The notes under the pieces: generated by a model
Told to the model about the DNA's origin: nothing
The model's database searches: none
The model's input: only the letters and a program-made list of their open reading frames with translations
IMG/VR virus record: IMGVR_UViG_3300025889_000281
Span: 1 to 40,287 of that record
Strand: one strand, 5' to 3'
DNA from: a virus
Length of the DNA stretch: 40,287 bases
Part shown: positions 15,980 through 23,457 of the stretch, one piece after another
Layout of the letters: every line of letters starts with the position of its first letter
Position numbering within the stretch: position 1 is the first letter of the stretch
Program-made: the position numbers and the translations under genes

Positions 15980-16159
15980 AGCGTATCGAGAAAGCGTCAG
16001 AAGGAAGAGTTTAAGAAGCTTTACACCGAAGACGGGCATGATAAAGCAAAAATGTTTAAATTAAAGCTGGCTTGTTTCGGGCTGGCTTTTTGTATAACTA
16101 TGATTATGTACATGACTGGTATGATTCGTGAGATGTCAATAGCCTTTTACGGAGCGTAA
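15980..16159 (+). pseudogene. in-frame continuation after TAG, one membrane segment
   Basis: After the amber stop, 59 codons stay open in the same frame. The first 29 are highly charged (Lys-Arg-Gln-Lys-Glu-Glu-Phe-Lys-Lys, then His-Asp-Lys-Ala-Lys), followed by a hydrophobic segment of about 20 residues rich in Met, Ile and Leu. The end is Tyr-Gly-Ala. An internal ATG at 16052 would make a 35-aa membrane peptide, but it lacks a clear ribosome-binding site. It is either a broken 3' half, a read-through extension or a small separate gene. Confidence 0.45.
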
Positions 16160-16161
16160 GT

Positions 16162-16599
16162 ATGTTTGGTTTACCTATCGAAGCTATCTCCATGCTAGGA
16201 TCTACTATCCTGGGTGGTATCATGAAGATGATGGGACAGGCTCAGCAGGACAAGGCTGACCAGTGGAAGATGATGATGGCTCAGAACAAGCAGACTGAAG
16301 AGTTTGTGGACGCTGCCCGTCAGATGCAGAACCCTAACGCAGCCTGGATTCGTAGGTTTATCGTTGTCCTGGCTATGACTGGTGGTCTAGGGATTGTCTT
16401 CCTGGCTCCTGCTATGGATACCGTGACGAATGTGCCTGTCACCACCACCGAGGGCTTCAAGTTCTGGTTGTTTGACTTCACCCGTCCAGTGACCACCTAT
16501 GTACCTCTCAAGGGCTTTGTGACCCCTGACTGGCTACCAGTATCAATCATGAATATTATTGGTTTCTATTTTGGATCTGCTGCCATGCAGCGTAGATAA
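16162..16599 (+). CDS. holin-like membrane protein, 145 aa
   Basis: The protein has a short hydrophobic N-terminus, an amphipathic Met/Gln/Lys-rich helix (about residues 20-60), then Arg-Arg-Phe-Ile-Val-Val-Leu at 64-70 opening a membrane segment to about 85, and another hydrophobic end (Ile-Ile-Gly-Phe-Tyr-Phe-Gly). The layout resembles three-transmembrane phage holins and similar tail-region membrane proteins. GGAG lies seven bases before the ATG. The adjacent 59-aa gene is an alternative holin. Confidence 0.6.
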   Translation: MFGLPIEAISMLGSTILGGIMKMMGQAQQDKADQWKMMMAQNKQTEEFVDAARQMQNPNAAWIRRFIVVLAMTGGLGIVFLAPAMDTVTNVPVTTTEGFKFWLFDFTRPVTTYVPLKGFVTPDWLPVSIMNIIGFYFGSAAMQRR

Positions 16600-16611
16600 G
16601 GAGAGGTAAGT

Positions 16612-16791
16612 ATGGCAGTAGAACATGTCTCAGAAGGCACTAAACACGTCCTAGACGGGGTTTCTGTGATCACGGTAATAGGAGCCCTAGCCGATGTGCT
16701 GCCAGCCGTTGCAGCCCTGTTTACGATCGTTTGGACGGGTATCCGTATTTGGGAAACTGACACAGTTCAGGGTTGGCTAGGTAAGAAATAA
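16612..16791 (+). CDS. putative small holin, 59 aa
   Basis: The ATG at 16612 follows a strong AAGGAGAGG. The 59-aa product has a soluble N-terminus (Val-Glu-His-Val-Ser-Glu-Gly), then about 27 hydrophobic residues (Val-Ile-Gly-Ala-Leu-Ala-Asp-Val-Leu-Pro-Ala...Leu-Phe-Thr-Ile-Val-Trp) and the end Gly-Ile-Arg-Ile-Trp-Glu-Thr-Asp-Thr-Val-Gln. I recall this Trp-x-Gly-Ile-Arg-Ile-x-Glu-x-x-Thr-Val-Gln signature from small putative holins of marine and freshwater podophages. Its job would be to perforate the inner membrane at lysis. Confidence 0.72.
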   Translation: MAVEHVSEGTKHVLDGVSVITVIGALADVLPAVAALFTIVWTGIRIWETDTVQGWLGKK

Positions 16792-16792
16792 C

Positions 16793-16821
16793 TTGACAAA
16801 ACGTCAAAAGTATGCTATAAT
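16793..16821 (+). promoter_or_regulatory. consensus sigma70 promoter behind holin gene
   Basis: TTGACA (16793-16798), 17 bases and TATAAT (16816-16821) with an extended TGC. The -35 begins one base after the holin stop. The core AAGTATGCTATAATATA is identical to that of the promoter at 2334-2362. It drives the small-protein and tail-tube block. Confidence 0.9.
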
Positions 16822-16846
16822 ATAGTATCTTTAGAGAACTTAAAAC

Positions 16847-17194
16847 ATGTCCAGAAAAATATCAGTAGCAAGTACAAAGAATACGACAACCAAAGATGTA
16901 TTGTATACTGTTCCCACTAAGAATACTGCTTTATGGAACTTGATGTACATTATTTCTTTGACTGGTAACTCAACACCTAAAGTTTATTGGTATGACAAAT
17001 CTACTAATACAGAGTTTTTTATCGTGGGTGGTAAGAACTTAGGTATTGGTGAGTTTATTCTTCTTAACCAAGCTGAAGTTGTATTACAAGAAGGTGATGA
17101 GATTAGGATTCAAAACACAACTACTTATACGGTAACTTATGTTGCCACGTTAGAGCTAGTACCTAACCAAGCAACGCAATTCCACGGAGCATAA
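16847..17194 (+). CDS. beta-rich virion protein, 115 aa
   Basis: The protein has Thr/Val/Ile-rich alternating sequence. A repeated phrase pattern (Tyr-Thr-Val-Pro-x-Lys-Asn-Thr-Ala) and a Leu-Gln-Glu-Gly-Asp-Glu-Ile-Arg-Ile-Gln loop (about residues 84-93) suggest a small beta sandwich like capsid-decoration or tail-tip proteins. It is the first gene after the 16793 promoter, with only about 19 nt of leader and no strong ribosome-binding site. I place it as a structural protein on position and composition only. Confidence 0.68.
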   Translation: MSRKISVASTKNTTTKDVLYTVPTKNTALWNLMYIISLTGNSTPKVYWYDKSTNTEFFIVGGKNLGIGEFILLNQAEVVLQEGDEIRIQNTTTYTVTYVATLELVPNQATQFHGA

Positions 17195-17195
17195 C

Positions 17196-17360
17196 ATGCC
17201 AATGGTCGGTGACAAGAAGTACCCCTACACTAAGGCTGGTAAAGCCAAGGCTAAGAAAGCCTCTGAAAAGATTTCTAAGCTTCGTAAAGAAGGCTATCCT
17301 CAGAAACAGGCTGTTGCTATCGGCCTGAGCATGGCTGGAATGAAGAAGAAAAAGAAATGA
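17196..17360 (+). CDS. small very basic phage protein, 54 aa
   Basis: The ORF begins one base after the previous stop and encodes a Lys-rich protein ending in five consecutive Lys. The Lys-Glu-Gly-Tyr-Pro-Gln-Lys-Gln-Ala-Val-Ala-Ile-Gly-Leu stretch (residues 31-44) is a signature I know from small phage proteins of unknown role. It would bind nucleic acid non-specifically; packaging or DNA condensation is an inference. ATGA overlap with the next gene. Confidence 0.75.
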   Translation: MPMVGDKKYPYTKAGKAKAKKASEKISKLRKEGYPQKQAVAIGLSMAGMKKKKK

Positions 17361-17500
17361 AGCCAGGACTCTACGCTAATATCCATGCCAAGCGCAAGCG
17401 TATTGCTGCTGGTAGTGGTGAGAAGATGAAGAAGCCAGGACAGAAGGGTGCTCCTACGGCTAAAGATTTTAAACAAGCAAAGAAGACGGCTAAAAAATGA
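17357..17500 (+). CDS. small basic phage protein, 47 aa (KGLYANIHAKR type)
   Basis: The protein opens Lys-Pro-Gly-Leu-Tyr-Ala-Asn-Ile-His-Ala-Lys-Arg-Lys-Arg-Ile and contains Gly-Ser-Gly-Glu-Lys-Met and Lys-Gly-Ala-Pro-Thr-Ala-Lys. This conserved pattern recurs in many cyanophage-type genomes as a short unknown protein. It overlaps both neighbours with ATGA junctions (17357-17360 and 17497-17500), so the three genes are translated as a chain. The function is unknown. Confidence 0.78.
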   Translation: MKPGLYANIHAKRKRIAAGSGEKMKKPGQKGAPTAKDFKQAKKTAKK

Positions 17501-17682
17501 ACTTTTGGATAGGCGTAGCGTTCTTCTGTTTATCGGATACCTGCGCCTTCTGGAAAGCTGATCAGAACTTCTATAGTAAAGAGAAGTGTGAAGCTAGGGT
17601 TGAGTTCGTAATGAAAGAAGTGACAGATGCGGGTGGTATTGCTAACGGTGTCTGTCTTCCAATTAAACCAGGACAAGCATAA
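17497..17682 (+). CDS. small cysteine-containing exported-type protein, 61 aa
   Basis: A hydrophobic N-terminus (Phe-Trp-Ile-Gly-Val-Ala-Phe-Phe-Cys-Leu) resembles a short signal or anchor. Cysteines at 11, 16, 31 and 53 and a Lys-Glu-Lys-Cys-Glu-Ala-Arg segment follow. Four cysteines in so short a protein suggest disulfides outside the cytoplasm. It lies in a translationally chained block (ATGA upstream, TAATG downstream). I do not recognise the family. Confidence 0.6.
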   Translation: MNFWIGVAFFCLSDTCAFWKADQNFYSKEKCEARVEFVMKEVTDAGGIANGVCLPIKPGQA

Positions 17683-17927
17683 TGGTTAAGAAGGTTTATC
17701 AAAACAAAGAAGGTGGCCTCAATGCCAAAGGCAGAGCTTACTTTAAGCGCACTGAAGGGGCTAATCTAAAGCCTCCAGTGTCCTCTAAAGAGGCTGCTAA
17801 ATCACCTAAGAAGGCTGCACGGCGTAAGTCTTTCTGCGCTCGAATGTCTGGCGTTGAGGGACCAATGAAGGATGAAAAGGGCCGTCCTACTCGTAAAGCC
17901 CTGGCTCTTCGTAAATGGGATTGCTAA
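17682..17927 (+). CDS. small basic phage protein, DUF6321-type, 81 aa
   Basis: The sequence contains Gly-Gly-Leu-Asn-Ala-Lys-Gly-Arg-Ala-Tyr-Phe-Lys, Leu-Lys-Pro-Pro-Val, then Arg-Arg-Lys-Ser-Phe-Cys-Ala-Arg-Met-Ser-Gly and Gly-Arg-Pro-Thr-Arg-Lys-Ala-Leu-Ala-Leu-Arg-Lys-Trp. This is a highly conserved phage signature that I know as DUF6321 (name from memory). Basic charge points to nucleic acid contact. The role is unknown. The start shares a base with the previous stop. Confidence 0.82.
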   Translation: MVKKVYQNKEGGLNAKGRAYFKRTEGANLKPPVSSKEAAKSPKKAARRKSFCARMSGVEGPMKDEKGRPTRKALALRKWDC

Positions 17928-18575
17928 ATGACCTACCTAGAAATTGTTAATGAAGTTCTAGTACGCCTGCGCGAGAGCGAGGTTACTTCTGTCTCTGATA
18001 CTCCGTACTCCAAGCTGATCAGCAAGTTTGTTAATGATGCTAAGAGGCAGGTAGAAGACGCATACAACTGGAATGCTCTGTCAGAGACCCTGACTGTCAC
18101 CACTGCTCCTGACCTGTTTAACTATGTCATGACTGGCTCTGGTCAGAGATTCCGTGTACTGGATGTCTTGTGTCTTGAGAAGGATAATTTCCTGACTTTT
18201 AAGACTACCAGGGAGATGGATAATCTGTTCTTGAACCAGACAGTTCAAAAAGACTTTCCTACATATTATAACTTTAACGGTGTGGATGCTAACGGTGACA
18301 CGCAGGTTGACCTGTATCCTGTTCCTAATGCCATCTATAATGTTAACTTCAATATCATCAAACCTCAAGCTGCACTAGCTACTAACTCTACTCGTTTGTT
18401 GGTGCCTTCTGAGCCTGTAGTTTTCCTCGCTTATGCTAAGGCACTTGCTGAGCGTGGTGAGGATGCTGGACTAGGAAGTTCTGAAGCTTACCAGCTTTAC
18501 TCCAACTCTCTGGCAGACCATATTGCCATCGAAGAGAGCCGTTATCCTGATGAGAATATCTGGACTCCATACTAA
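17928..18575 (+). CDS. tail tubular protein A-like (T7 gp11)
   Basis: The 215-aa protein starts Tyr-Leu-Glu-Ile-Val-Asn-Glu-Val-Leu-Val-Arg-Leu-Arg-Glu and continues with a helix-rich first third and a beta middle. The last third includes Pro-Glu-Pro-Val-Val-Phe-Leu-Ala-Tyr-Ala-Lys-Ala-Leu-Ala-Glu-Arg-Gly-Glu-Asp. This is characteristic of the T7 gp11 gatekeeper family, which joins portal and nozzle. Its length and its position before the gp12-like gene agree. Stop and start overlap (TAATG). Confidence 0.88.
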   Translation: MTYLEIVNEVLVRLRESEVTSVSDTPYSKLISKFVNDAKRQVEDAYNWNALSETLTVTTAPDLFNYVMTGSGQRFRVLDVLCLEKDNFLTFKTTREMDNLFLNQTVQKDFPTYYNFNGVDANGDTQVDLYPVPNAIYNVNFNIIKPQAALATNSTRLLVPSEPVVFLAYAKALAERGEDAGLGSSEAYQLYSNSLADHIAIEESRYPDENIWTPY

Positions 18576-20194
18576 TGGCTAAACCTCTTAACACCGCTAC
18601 GATTGCTGCTCCTGGCTTCCTGGGACTAAACACTCAGGAATCTAGTATTCAATTGTCTAGCGGTTTTGCCTTAACTGCTCAGAACTGCGTTATTGACAGA
18701 TACGGACGTATTGGTGCTCGGCGTGGTTGGACTGCTGTCAATGCTAGTAATGCTGATCTAGGATCTAATAATGTTGAGTTTCTGTTTGAGATGGTTGATC
18801 CAGTTGACGGTAATAAGCTTATCTCTGGGGGTAACAATAAGTTATTTATCGGAACTACTACGCTAGTTACTAAGACAGTACGTAACACGGATAACACGGG
18901 TGATGTTGCTTATACGATTTCTGGTAACGATTGGCAGGCTGCTTCCATTCCTTTTGGTGATGCTGCTGACGCTGTTCCCCACGCCTACTTGGTTCAGACT
19001 GGTCACGAAGCATTGGTCTACCATGAACTACCTACTGCTGGTGGTAATCCTCATGACCATGATAGTGGTGTTTATGGCCTTCAGCGTCTCGGTGATGTAG
19101 GCTCCTTGCCTCCTGGATATACGACTACTGACTTTAAGCCTAACACTGTTGTAGCTGCTTATGGACGTATCTGGATGGCAGACATCATTGGTGATCGTCA
19201 GACTGTCTACTTTAGCAGGCTCTTAAATGGTTCTGAGTTTAATGGTGGTGACTCTGGTTCCTTGTCTGTCAATGCTGTGTTTCCTAATAACGATCAGATC
19301 GTAGGACTAGCTGCACACAACGGTTTCTTGATTATCTTCGGACGGAACAATATTGCTATCTACGCTAACCCAATTGACGTTACTGAGCTTACTCTGGCTG
19401 ACTTTATTCCGAATGTGGGCTGCTTAGCTAGGGATTCTATCGTTAATACTGGTACTGATATTATCTTCTTGTCTGACTCTGGACTGCGTAGCTTGCAGCG
19501 AGTGATCCAAGAGAAGTCGCTACCGATGCGTGACTTGTCTAAGAATGTGCGTGACGAGTTAGTGCAGAACGTAGGCTCAGAGACAACGACTAAGATTAGG
19601 GCTGTATATTATGATCGAGATGCTTTCTATCTACTTGCTCTACCTGCCACTCGTTATGTGTACTGCTTTGATCTTCGGGCTCCTCTTCAGGACGGATCGG
19701 CACGTGTTACTATTTGGGATAACATTGAGCCTCATGCCTTTACTGTTAATACTGCTAAAGAGCTACTCATTGGGAAAGCTGGTTATGTCGGTAAGTACTT
19801 TGGGCATAATGATAACGGTAGCAGCTATCGCCTGCGCTATTTCACTAACTATTTTGACTTCGATCAACCTACTAACCTCAAGGTATTAAAGAAAGCTGGC
19901 TTTGTAGTTATAGGTGGTTCTGCCCAGGCTATCTCTGTTAAGTATGGATTTGAGTACACAGATAACTATAAAGCTATTACGAAAGTACTTGACAGCGCGG
20001 TAGTTTACGAGTATAATATAGCAGAGTATAATATTGGTGAATACTCTGGTGGTATCGTGCTTGATAGGTTTACTGCTAACCTAGGTGGGTCTGGTGCTGT
20101 TATGCAGATTGGACTGGAGTCAGATATCAATGGTAATCCACTATCCGTTCAGAAGATTGACGTAGGTGTTAAACTAGCTAAGACTATAATCTAA
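18575..20194 (+). CDS. tail tubular protein B-like (T7 gp12 nozzle)
   Basis: The 539-aa protein has Pro-Gly-Phe-Leu-Gly-Leu-Asn-Thr-Gln-Glu (about residues 13-22) and Asn-Cys-Val-Ile-Asp-Arg-Tyr-Gly-Arg-Ile-Gly-Ala-Arg-Arg-Gly, familiar from gp12-like tail stabilisation proteins of cyanophage and pelagiphage type. It is shorter than T7 gp12 (about 790 aa), as in that group. It builds the tail nozzle. A consensus promoter is embedded near its 3' end (19989-20017). Confidence 0.85.
   Translation: MAKPLNTATIAAPGFLGLNTQESSIQLSSGFALTAQNCVIDRYGRIGARRGWTAVNASNADLGSNNVEFLFEMVDPVDGNKLISGGNNKLFIGTTTLVTKTVRNTDNTGDVAYTISGNDWQAASIPFGDAADAVPHAYLVQTGHEALVYHELPTAGGNPHDHDSGVYGLQRLGDVGSLPPGYTTTDFKPNTVVAAYGRIWMADIIGDRQTVYFSRLLNGSEFNGGDSGSLSVNAVFPNNDQIVGLAAHNGFLIIFGRNNIAIYANPIDVTELTLADFIPNVGCLARDSIVNTGTDIIFLSDSGLRSLQRVIQEKSLPMRDLSKNVRDELVQNVGSETTTKIRAVYYDRDAFYLLALPATRYVYCFDLRAPLQDGSARVTIWDNIEPHAFTVNTAKELLIGKAGYVGKYFGHNDNGSSYRLRYFTNYFDFDQPTNLKVLKKAGFVVIGGSAQAISVKYGFEYTDNYKAITKVLDSAVVYEYNIAEYNIGEYSGGIVLDRFTANLGGSGAVMQIGLESDINGNPLSVQKIDVGVKLAKTII
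19989..20017 (+). promoter_or_regulatory. sigma70 promoter inside the tail nozzle gene
   Basis: TTGACA (19989-19994), a 17-base spacer and TATAAT (20012-20017) are perfect, within the last 210 bases of the tail nozzle gene. The upstream GAAAGTAC matches the promoters at 2334 and 6136. It would drive the second fibre and adhesin genes. Confidence 0.8.
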
Positions 20195-20203
20195 GGATTT
20201 AAG

Positions 20204-20662
20204 ATGAGTAATTATACTAAAGCAACTAACTTTACCGCTAAAGATTCTCTGCCTACTGGTGACTCAGGTAAGATTGTTAAAGGTACTGAGATTGATACCG
20301 AGTTTACAGCAATTGCATCTGCAATAGCTTCTAAAGCTGATACTAACAGTCCTACGTTTACTGGCACTCCGACTGCTCCTACTGCCTCTTCTGGAGCTAA
20401 TAATACTCAGCTTGCTACCACAGCCTTTGTTACAACTGCTGTCACCACAGCAACTGGAAGTCTTGGTACTATCTCTACTCAAAACTCTAACAGCGTAGCT
20501 ATCACTGGTGGGACTATGTCTGGTGTAGCAATTACAACTGGTACTATCAATAGCTTGACTACTGCCTCTATCGGAACTAATTCTTACGGTACTCGTACTA
20601 TTAGTACTAGCACTCCTTCTGGTGGTTCTTCTGGTGATATCTGGTATAAGGTAGCTTCCTAA
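20204..20662 (+). CDS. tail fibre-like protein, 152 aa
   Basis: The N-terminus (Asn-Tyr-Thr-Lys-Ala-Thr-Asn-Phe, then Lys-Ile-Val-Lys-Gly-Thr-Glu-Ile-Asp-Thr-Glu-Phe) is typical of podophage fibres that attach to the tail tube. A Phe-Thr-Gly-Thr-Pro-Thr-Ala-Pro repeat-type segment and a Thr/Ser-rich end follow. At 152 aa it lacks a long receptor-binding tip. The neighbouring glycine-rich protein, with which it overlaps by one base, may supply the tip. Confidence 0.78.
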   Translation: MSNYTKATNFTAKDSLPTGDSGKIVKGTEIDTEFTAIASAIASKADTNSPTFTGTPTAPTASSGANNTQLATTAFVTTAVTTATGSLGTISTQNSNSVAITGGTMSGVAITTGTINSLTTASIGTNSYGTRTISTSTPSGGSSGDIWYKVAS

Positions 20663-21453
20663 TGTCAACGTATGTAAACGACTCAGGGGTCAATAAAGAA
20701 GTCCTTGAGATTTATGTCAATGACGGGGGTACTTGGAAGACCTGCCAGGATGCTTACGTCAATCAGAATGGGACATGGAAGTCTGTTCTGTATGAAGCCG
20801 GAAGCATTACTTATAATCCTGACCAGGGCGGTACTACTTCGTTTACTGTTCCTGCTGGTGTGTTTAGTCTTACTTACACAGTTTATGGTGCAGGTGGTGG
20901 ATCTGGCTCATGTAATTCCAATGGTGACGCATGGGTAGGCGGCGGTGGAGGCGCAGGTGGTAAGTCTACTGGAACATTGTCTGTTACTCCTGGAGAAACT
21001 CTTACACTAATTGCTGGTACTAGAGGACGTGGTGCTTCTTACCGTTTTAATGATAACTATTCTTACAATCCTAATAATAGTAATCTTGGTGTAGGCACTG
21101 CTGGTGGTTCTAGTTATATTAAAAGAGGTGGGACTTCTCTTGTAACTTCTACTGGAGGAGGCGGCGGCGCAGGTCTAAATAATGGTGACTATGGTGGTGC
21201 AGGGGGTGCTCCTACTGTAGCTGGAACTGCTCCTACTTCTCCTGGTGGTGGTTCTGATGGTCAAGGCGGAGCAGGTGCTAATACTTCTCGTTATGGTTAT
21301 GGATATACTGGTTCTATCCCTGGAGGTAGGAATGGATCAGGTACTCCTCCTTCAGGCGGTAACAGAGGATCTGGGTACGGTAACGGAGGCGGTCAGTCTG
21401 GACTTGGTGTAGGCACCGATGGACAAGACGGAGCAGTTCTCCTCACGTGGTAA
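20662..21453 (+). CDS. glycine-rich tail adhesin candidate
   Basis: The 263-aa protein has an N-terminal part with two Tyr-Val-Asn-x-x-Gly-x-Trp-Lys repeats (about residues 17-47) and a beta stretch ending at Tyr-Gly-Ala-Gly-Gly-Gly. Almost all the rest is poly-glycine with spaced Ser, Asn and Tyr, closing with Asp-Gly-Ala-Val-Leu-Leu-Thr-Trp. Such Gly-rich sequence recalls polyglycine-helix sandwiches in adhesins like phage S16 gp38. It probably defines host range. It is coupled to the preceding fibre gene. Confidence 0.72.
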   Translation: MSTYVNDSGVNKEVLEIYVNDGGTWKTCQDAYVNQNGTWKSVLYEAGSITYNPDQGGTTSFTVPAGVFSLTYTVYGAGGGSGSCNSNGDAWVGGGGGAGGKSTGTLSVTPGETLTLIAGTRGRGASYRFNDNYSYNPNNSNLGVGTAGGSSYIKRGGTSLVTSTGGGGGAGLNNGDYGGAGGAPTVAGTAPTSPGGGSDGQGGAGANTSRYGYGYTGSIPGGRNGSGTPPSGGNRGSGYGNGGGQSGLGVGTDGQDGAVLLTW

Positions 21454-21731
21454 AGTTTCCAGTAGTACAGCGTCCTGAGTATATTATGTATTTAGAGTAC
21501 GCTCATGATATGTTTTGGCTCCATGCTGATGTATTTAAGTGGACCGCTGCAGTAAAGAAAGATTTTGTTCGTAACCTAGATAGACTCCAAGACTTGATCA
21601 ACTCGCCTATCTATGGAATGGTTGACAATAGTAAACTAGGTAAGTTTGGTAAGTCGATTGGGTTTGTGTTTCACAGTCTCGTAAGAGGAAATGATAATAA
21701 TGTATATGAAGTATACTCAAGGAGTTTATAA
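21447..21731 (+). CDS. hypothetical protein, 94 aa, after adhesin
   Basis: The ORF starts with a GTG inside the end of the adhesin gene (overlap 7 nt) and ends overlapping the next ATG (TAATG). It contains Gln-Arg-Pro-Glu-Tyr-Ile-Met-Tyr-Leu-Glu-Tyr-Ala-His-Asp and Trp-Leu-His-Ala-Asp-Val, conserved-looking but unknown to me. There is no clear ribosome-binding site; translation is probably coupled. A later ATG (residue 14) has no better site. Confidence 0.65.
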   Translation: MVKFPVVQRPEYIMYLEYAHDMFWLHADVFKWTAAVKKDFVRNLDRLQDLINSPIYGMVDNSKLGKFGKSIGFVFHSLVRGNDNNVYEVYSRSL

Positions 21732-22612
21732 TGGGTAAGATTGTAGGCAATATCCTCGGATTCACTTCTGCTGGTAATCAGGCGGCAAGAGAACAGCTTG
21801 AAGCTGGTAAGATGGCTGCATCTGCTGCTGCGTTTAGACCAGTAGACATTACGAGTCGATTTGGTGCCGGTGCTTTCCAGACTGGTGTAGACCAATATGG
21901 TACTCCAACTCTTAAAGGAGCATCTTATACTGTCTCTCCAGAGATGCAGGCTATTCAGAATGCAGTCTCTGCTCAGATGCCATACTCTGCTATGCAAGCT
22001 GCTAATGTCACAGGACAGACTGCTCCTTGGCTGATGGGTGGCGCACAGAATCTATTTGGCCTCGGTGCTCAGTATCTTTCTCAGTCTCCACAGGCTGCTG
22101 CTCAAGACTATTACGCTACTCAGCAAGCATTGCTTGAGCCAACCCGTCAAGCTGAAGAGGCTCGACTGGCTCAATCAGTGTTTGGACGAGGACGTGCTGG
22201 TCTCAGCGTAGGAGGTGTTAATCCTGACCTAGCTACTTATGCTGGTGCTAATCGTATGCAGGATCTGCAGTTGGCTGCTCAAGCTGAACAGGCTGCTCAA
22301 CAGCGTATCGGCTTTGGTGCTGGTCTGTTTGGTCAAGGTACTGATCTCTACAATCAACTGTATGGTCTTCAAACTACTGCTTACAGCCCGCTCCAGACTC
22401 AGCTTGGTATGGTTCAGTCCATCGAAGAACTGGCTCAACAGCCTCTGCTTCTCGGCGCACAGCTTGGTGGTCAGCAGGCTACCGCAGGTGCAAACATGGG
22501 TCAAAGCTTGTTGCAAGCAGGTCTCGGTGCTGCTCAGTCTCGTCTGCAAGGAAATCTGGCAGGTGGTCAGGTGCTTGGTAATATTCTCAGTTCGTTTGCT
22601 GGAAGGAAATAA
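21731..22612 (+). CDS. internal virion (ejection) protein, 293 aa
   Basis: The protein is rich in Ala, Gln and Gly with long helical stretches (Ala-Gln-Ala-Glu-Gln-Ala-Ala-Gln-Gln) and Gly-rich hydrophobic patches such as Gly-Phe-Gly-Ala-Gly-Leu-Phe-Gly. This composition is typical of the small ejection proteins (T7 gp14 position) that form a channel in the cell envelope. The gene begins the internal virion protein block. GGAG lies six bases before the ATG. Confidence 0.7.
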   Translation: MGKIVGNILGFTSAGNQAAREQLEAGKMAASAAAFRPVDITSRFGAGAFQTGVDQYGTPTLKGASYTVSPEMQAIQNAVSAQMPYSAMQAANVTGQTAPWLMGGAQNLFGLGAQYLSQSPQAAAQDYYATQQALLEPTRQAEEARLAQSVFGRGRAGLSVGGVNPDLATYAGANRMQDLQLAAQAEQAAQQRIGFGAGLFGQGTDLYNQLYGLQTTAYSPLQTQLGMVQSIEELAQQPLLLGAQLGGQQATAGANMGQSLLQAGLGAAQSRLQGNLAGGQVLGNILSSFAGRK

Positions 22613-22614
22613 TA

Positions 22615-23448
22615 ATGGCCCAGATGAATCTATCACAGCTTGGCTCTTTGTTTAAAACTCAACAAGAGATTATTGACGAAGAGAAAAAGAAGCAACGAGA
22701 AGCTTACCTTAATAGATTGAAGATGTATCAGTCTGCTGGTCAGGGTCTTGGTCCTTTCCAGGGATCTGTACAGGCTTGGTCTGGTATTGGTGAGTTTATG
22801 CATTCTTATCTTGATAAACAAGAACTAGAAGCAAAGAAAAATGCTAGTCCCCTTGACAATCCTGATATCAACAAACAGCTTATTCTTGAAAGTTATGCCC
22901 AGGAAGACTTAACTGACCCTACTGTTCTTAGAAGCTTAGCAAAGAATCTACAGTCTCAGGGATTTATTAAAGAAGCATTGACTGTTGCTGGTACTCTGCA
23001 ATCTATGGAACAACCACAGAACGAAGCTGTTACAGCGTTCACTGGTAAGGTTGATGACAAGCGTGTTCCTCTTGTCTTTGATAAAACTACTGGTGCTTAT
23101 AAGTATCGTAAGGATAATAAGCTGGTTCCGTATGATGGTGAGATTGAATATAAACCAGGATCAGTTGATGAAATTAAAGGCGTTGTTGCTGCCGCTCTAA
23201 AGGCTCAAATGGAAGCTAAAACTGGTGGAGGCGGTGCTACTGGTGTTAAAGTCGGCAAGGACGGTAGGCCTACTGGTAAGGTTAATCCTGCTAATCTTCC
23301 TCCTCCCGCTCCTGGTAGTGTTAGTCCTCAAGATGCAGTGAAGATTGCTGAGGCAGATCGTCTCAAGCGCAAGGCTATTCAAGAGGCAGAGAGAAAGCGT
23401 CTATTAGAAGAAATGACAGGTGGCTGGGGCGGCAACGTAGCACCATAA
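22615..23448 (+). CDS. internal virion protein, 277 aa
   Basis: A Lys/Glu/Gln-rich helical N-terminus (Glu-Glu-Lys-Lys-Lys-Gln-Arg-Glu) is followed by a middle domain with Tyr-Lys-Tyr-Arg-Lys-Asp-Asn. A Gly/Pro-rich linker (about residues 200-235) and a final basic helix follow. No enzyme motif is visible. Its position inside the ejection-protein block, as in T7 gp15-like genes, is the only guide. The ATG follows the previous stop by two bases with AAGGAA upstream. Confidence 0.65.
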   Translation: MAQMNLSQLGSLFKTQQEIIDEEKKKQREAYLNRLKMYQSAGQGLGPFQGSVQAWSGIGEFMHSYLDKQELEAKKNASPLDNPDINKQLILESYAQEDLTDPTVLRSLAKNLQSQGFIKEALTVAGTLQSMEQPQNEAVTAFTGKVDDKRVPLVFDKTTGAYKYRKDNKLVPYDGEIEYKPGSVDEIKGVVAAALKAQMEAKTGGGGATGVKVGKDGRPTGKVNPANLPPPAPGSVSPQDAVKIAEADRLKRKAIQEAERKRLLEEMTGGWGGNVAP

Positions 23449-23457
23449 GGAGTTAAC

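Noticed and set aside
22853-22886. TTGACA in an internal virion gene
   Set aside because: The nearest -10-like box (TATTCT) is 22 bases away.
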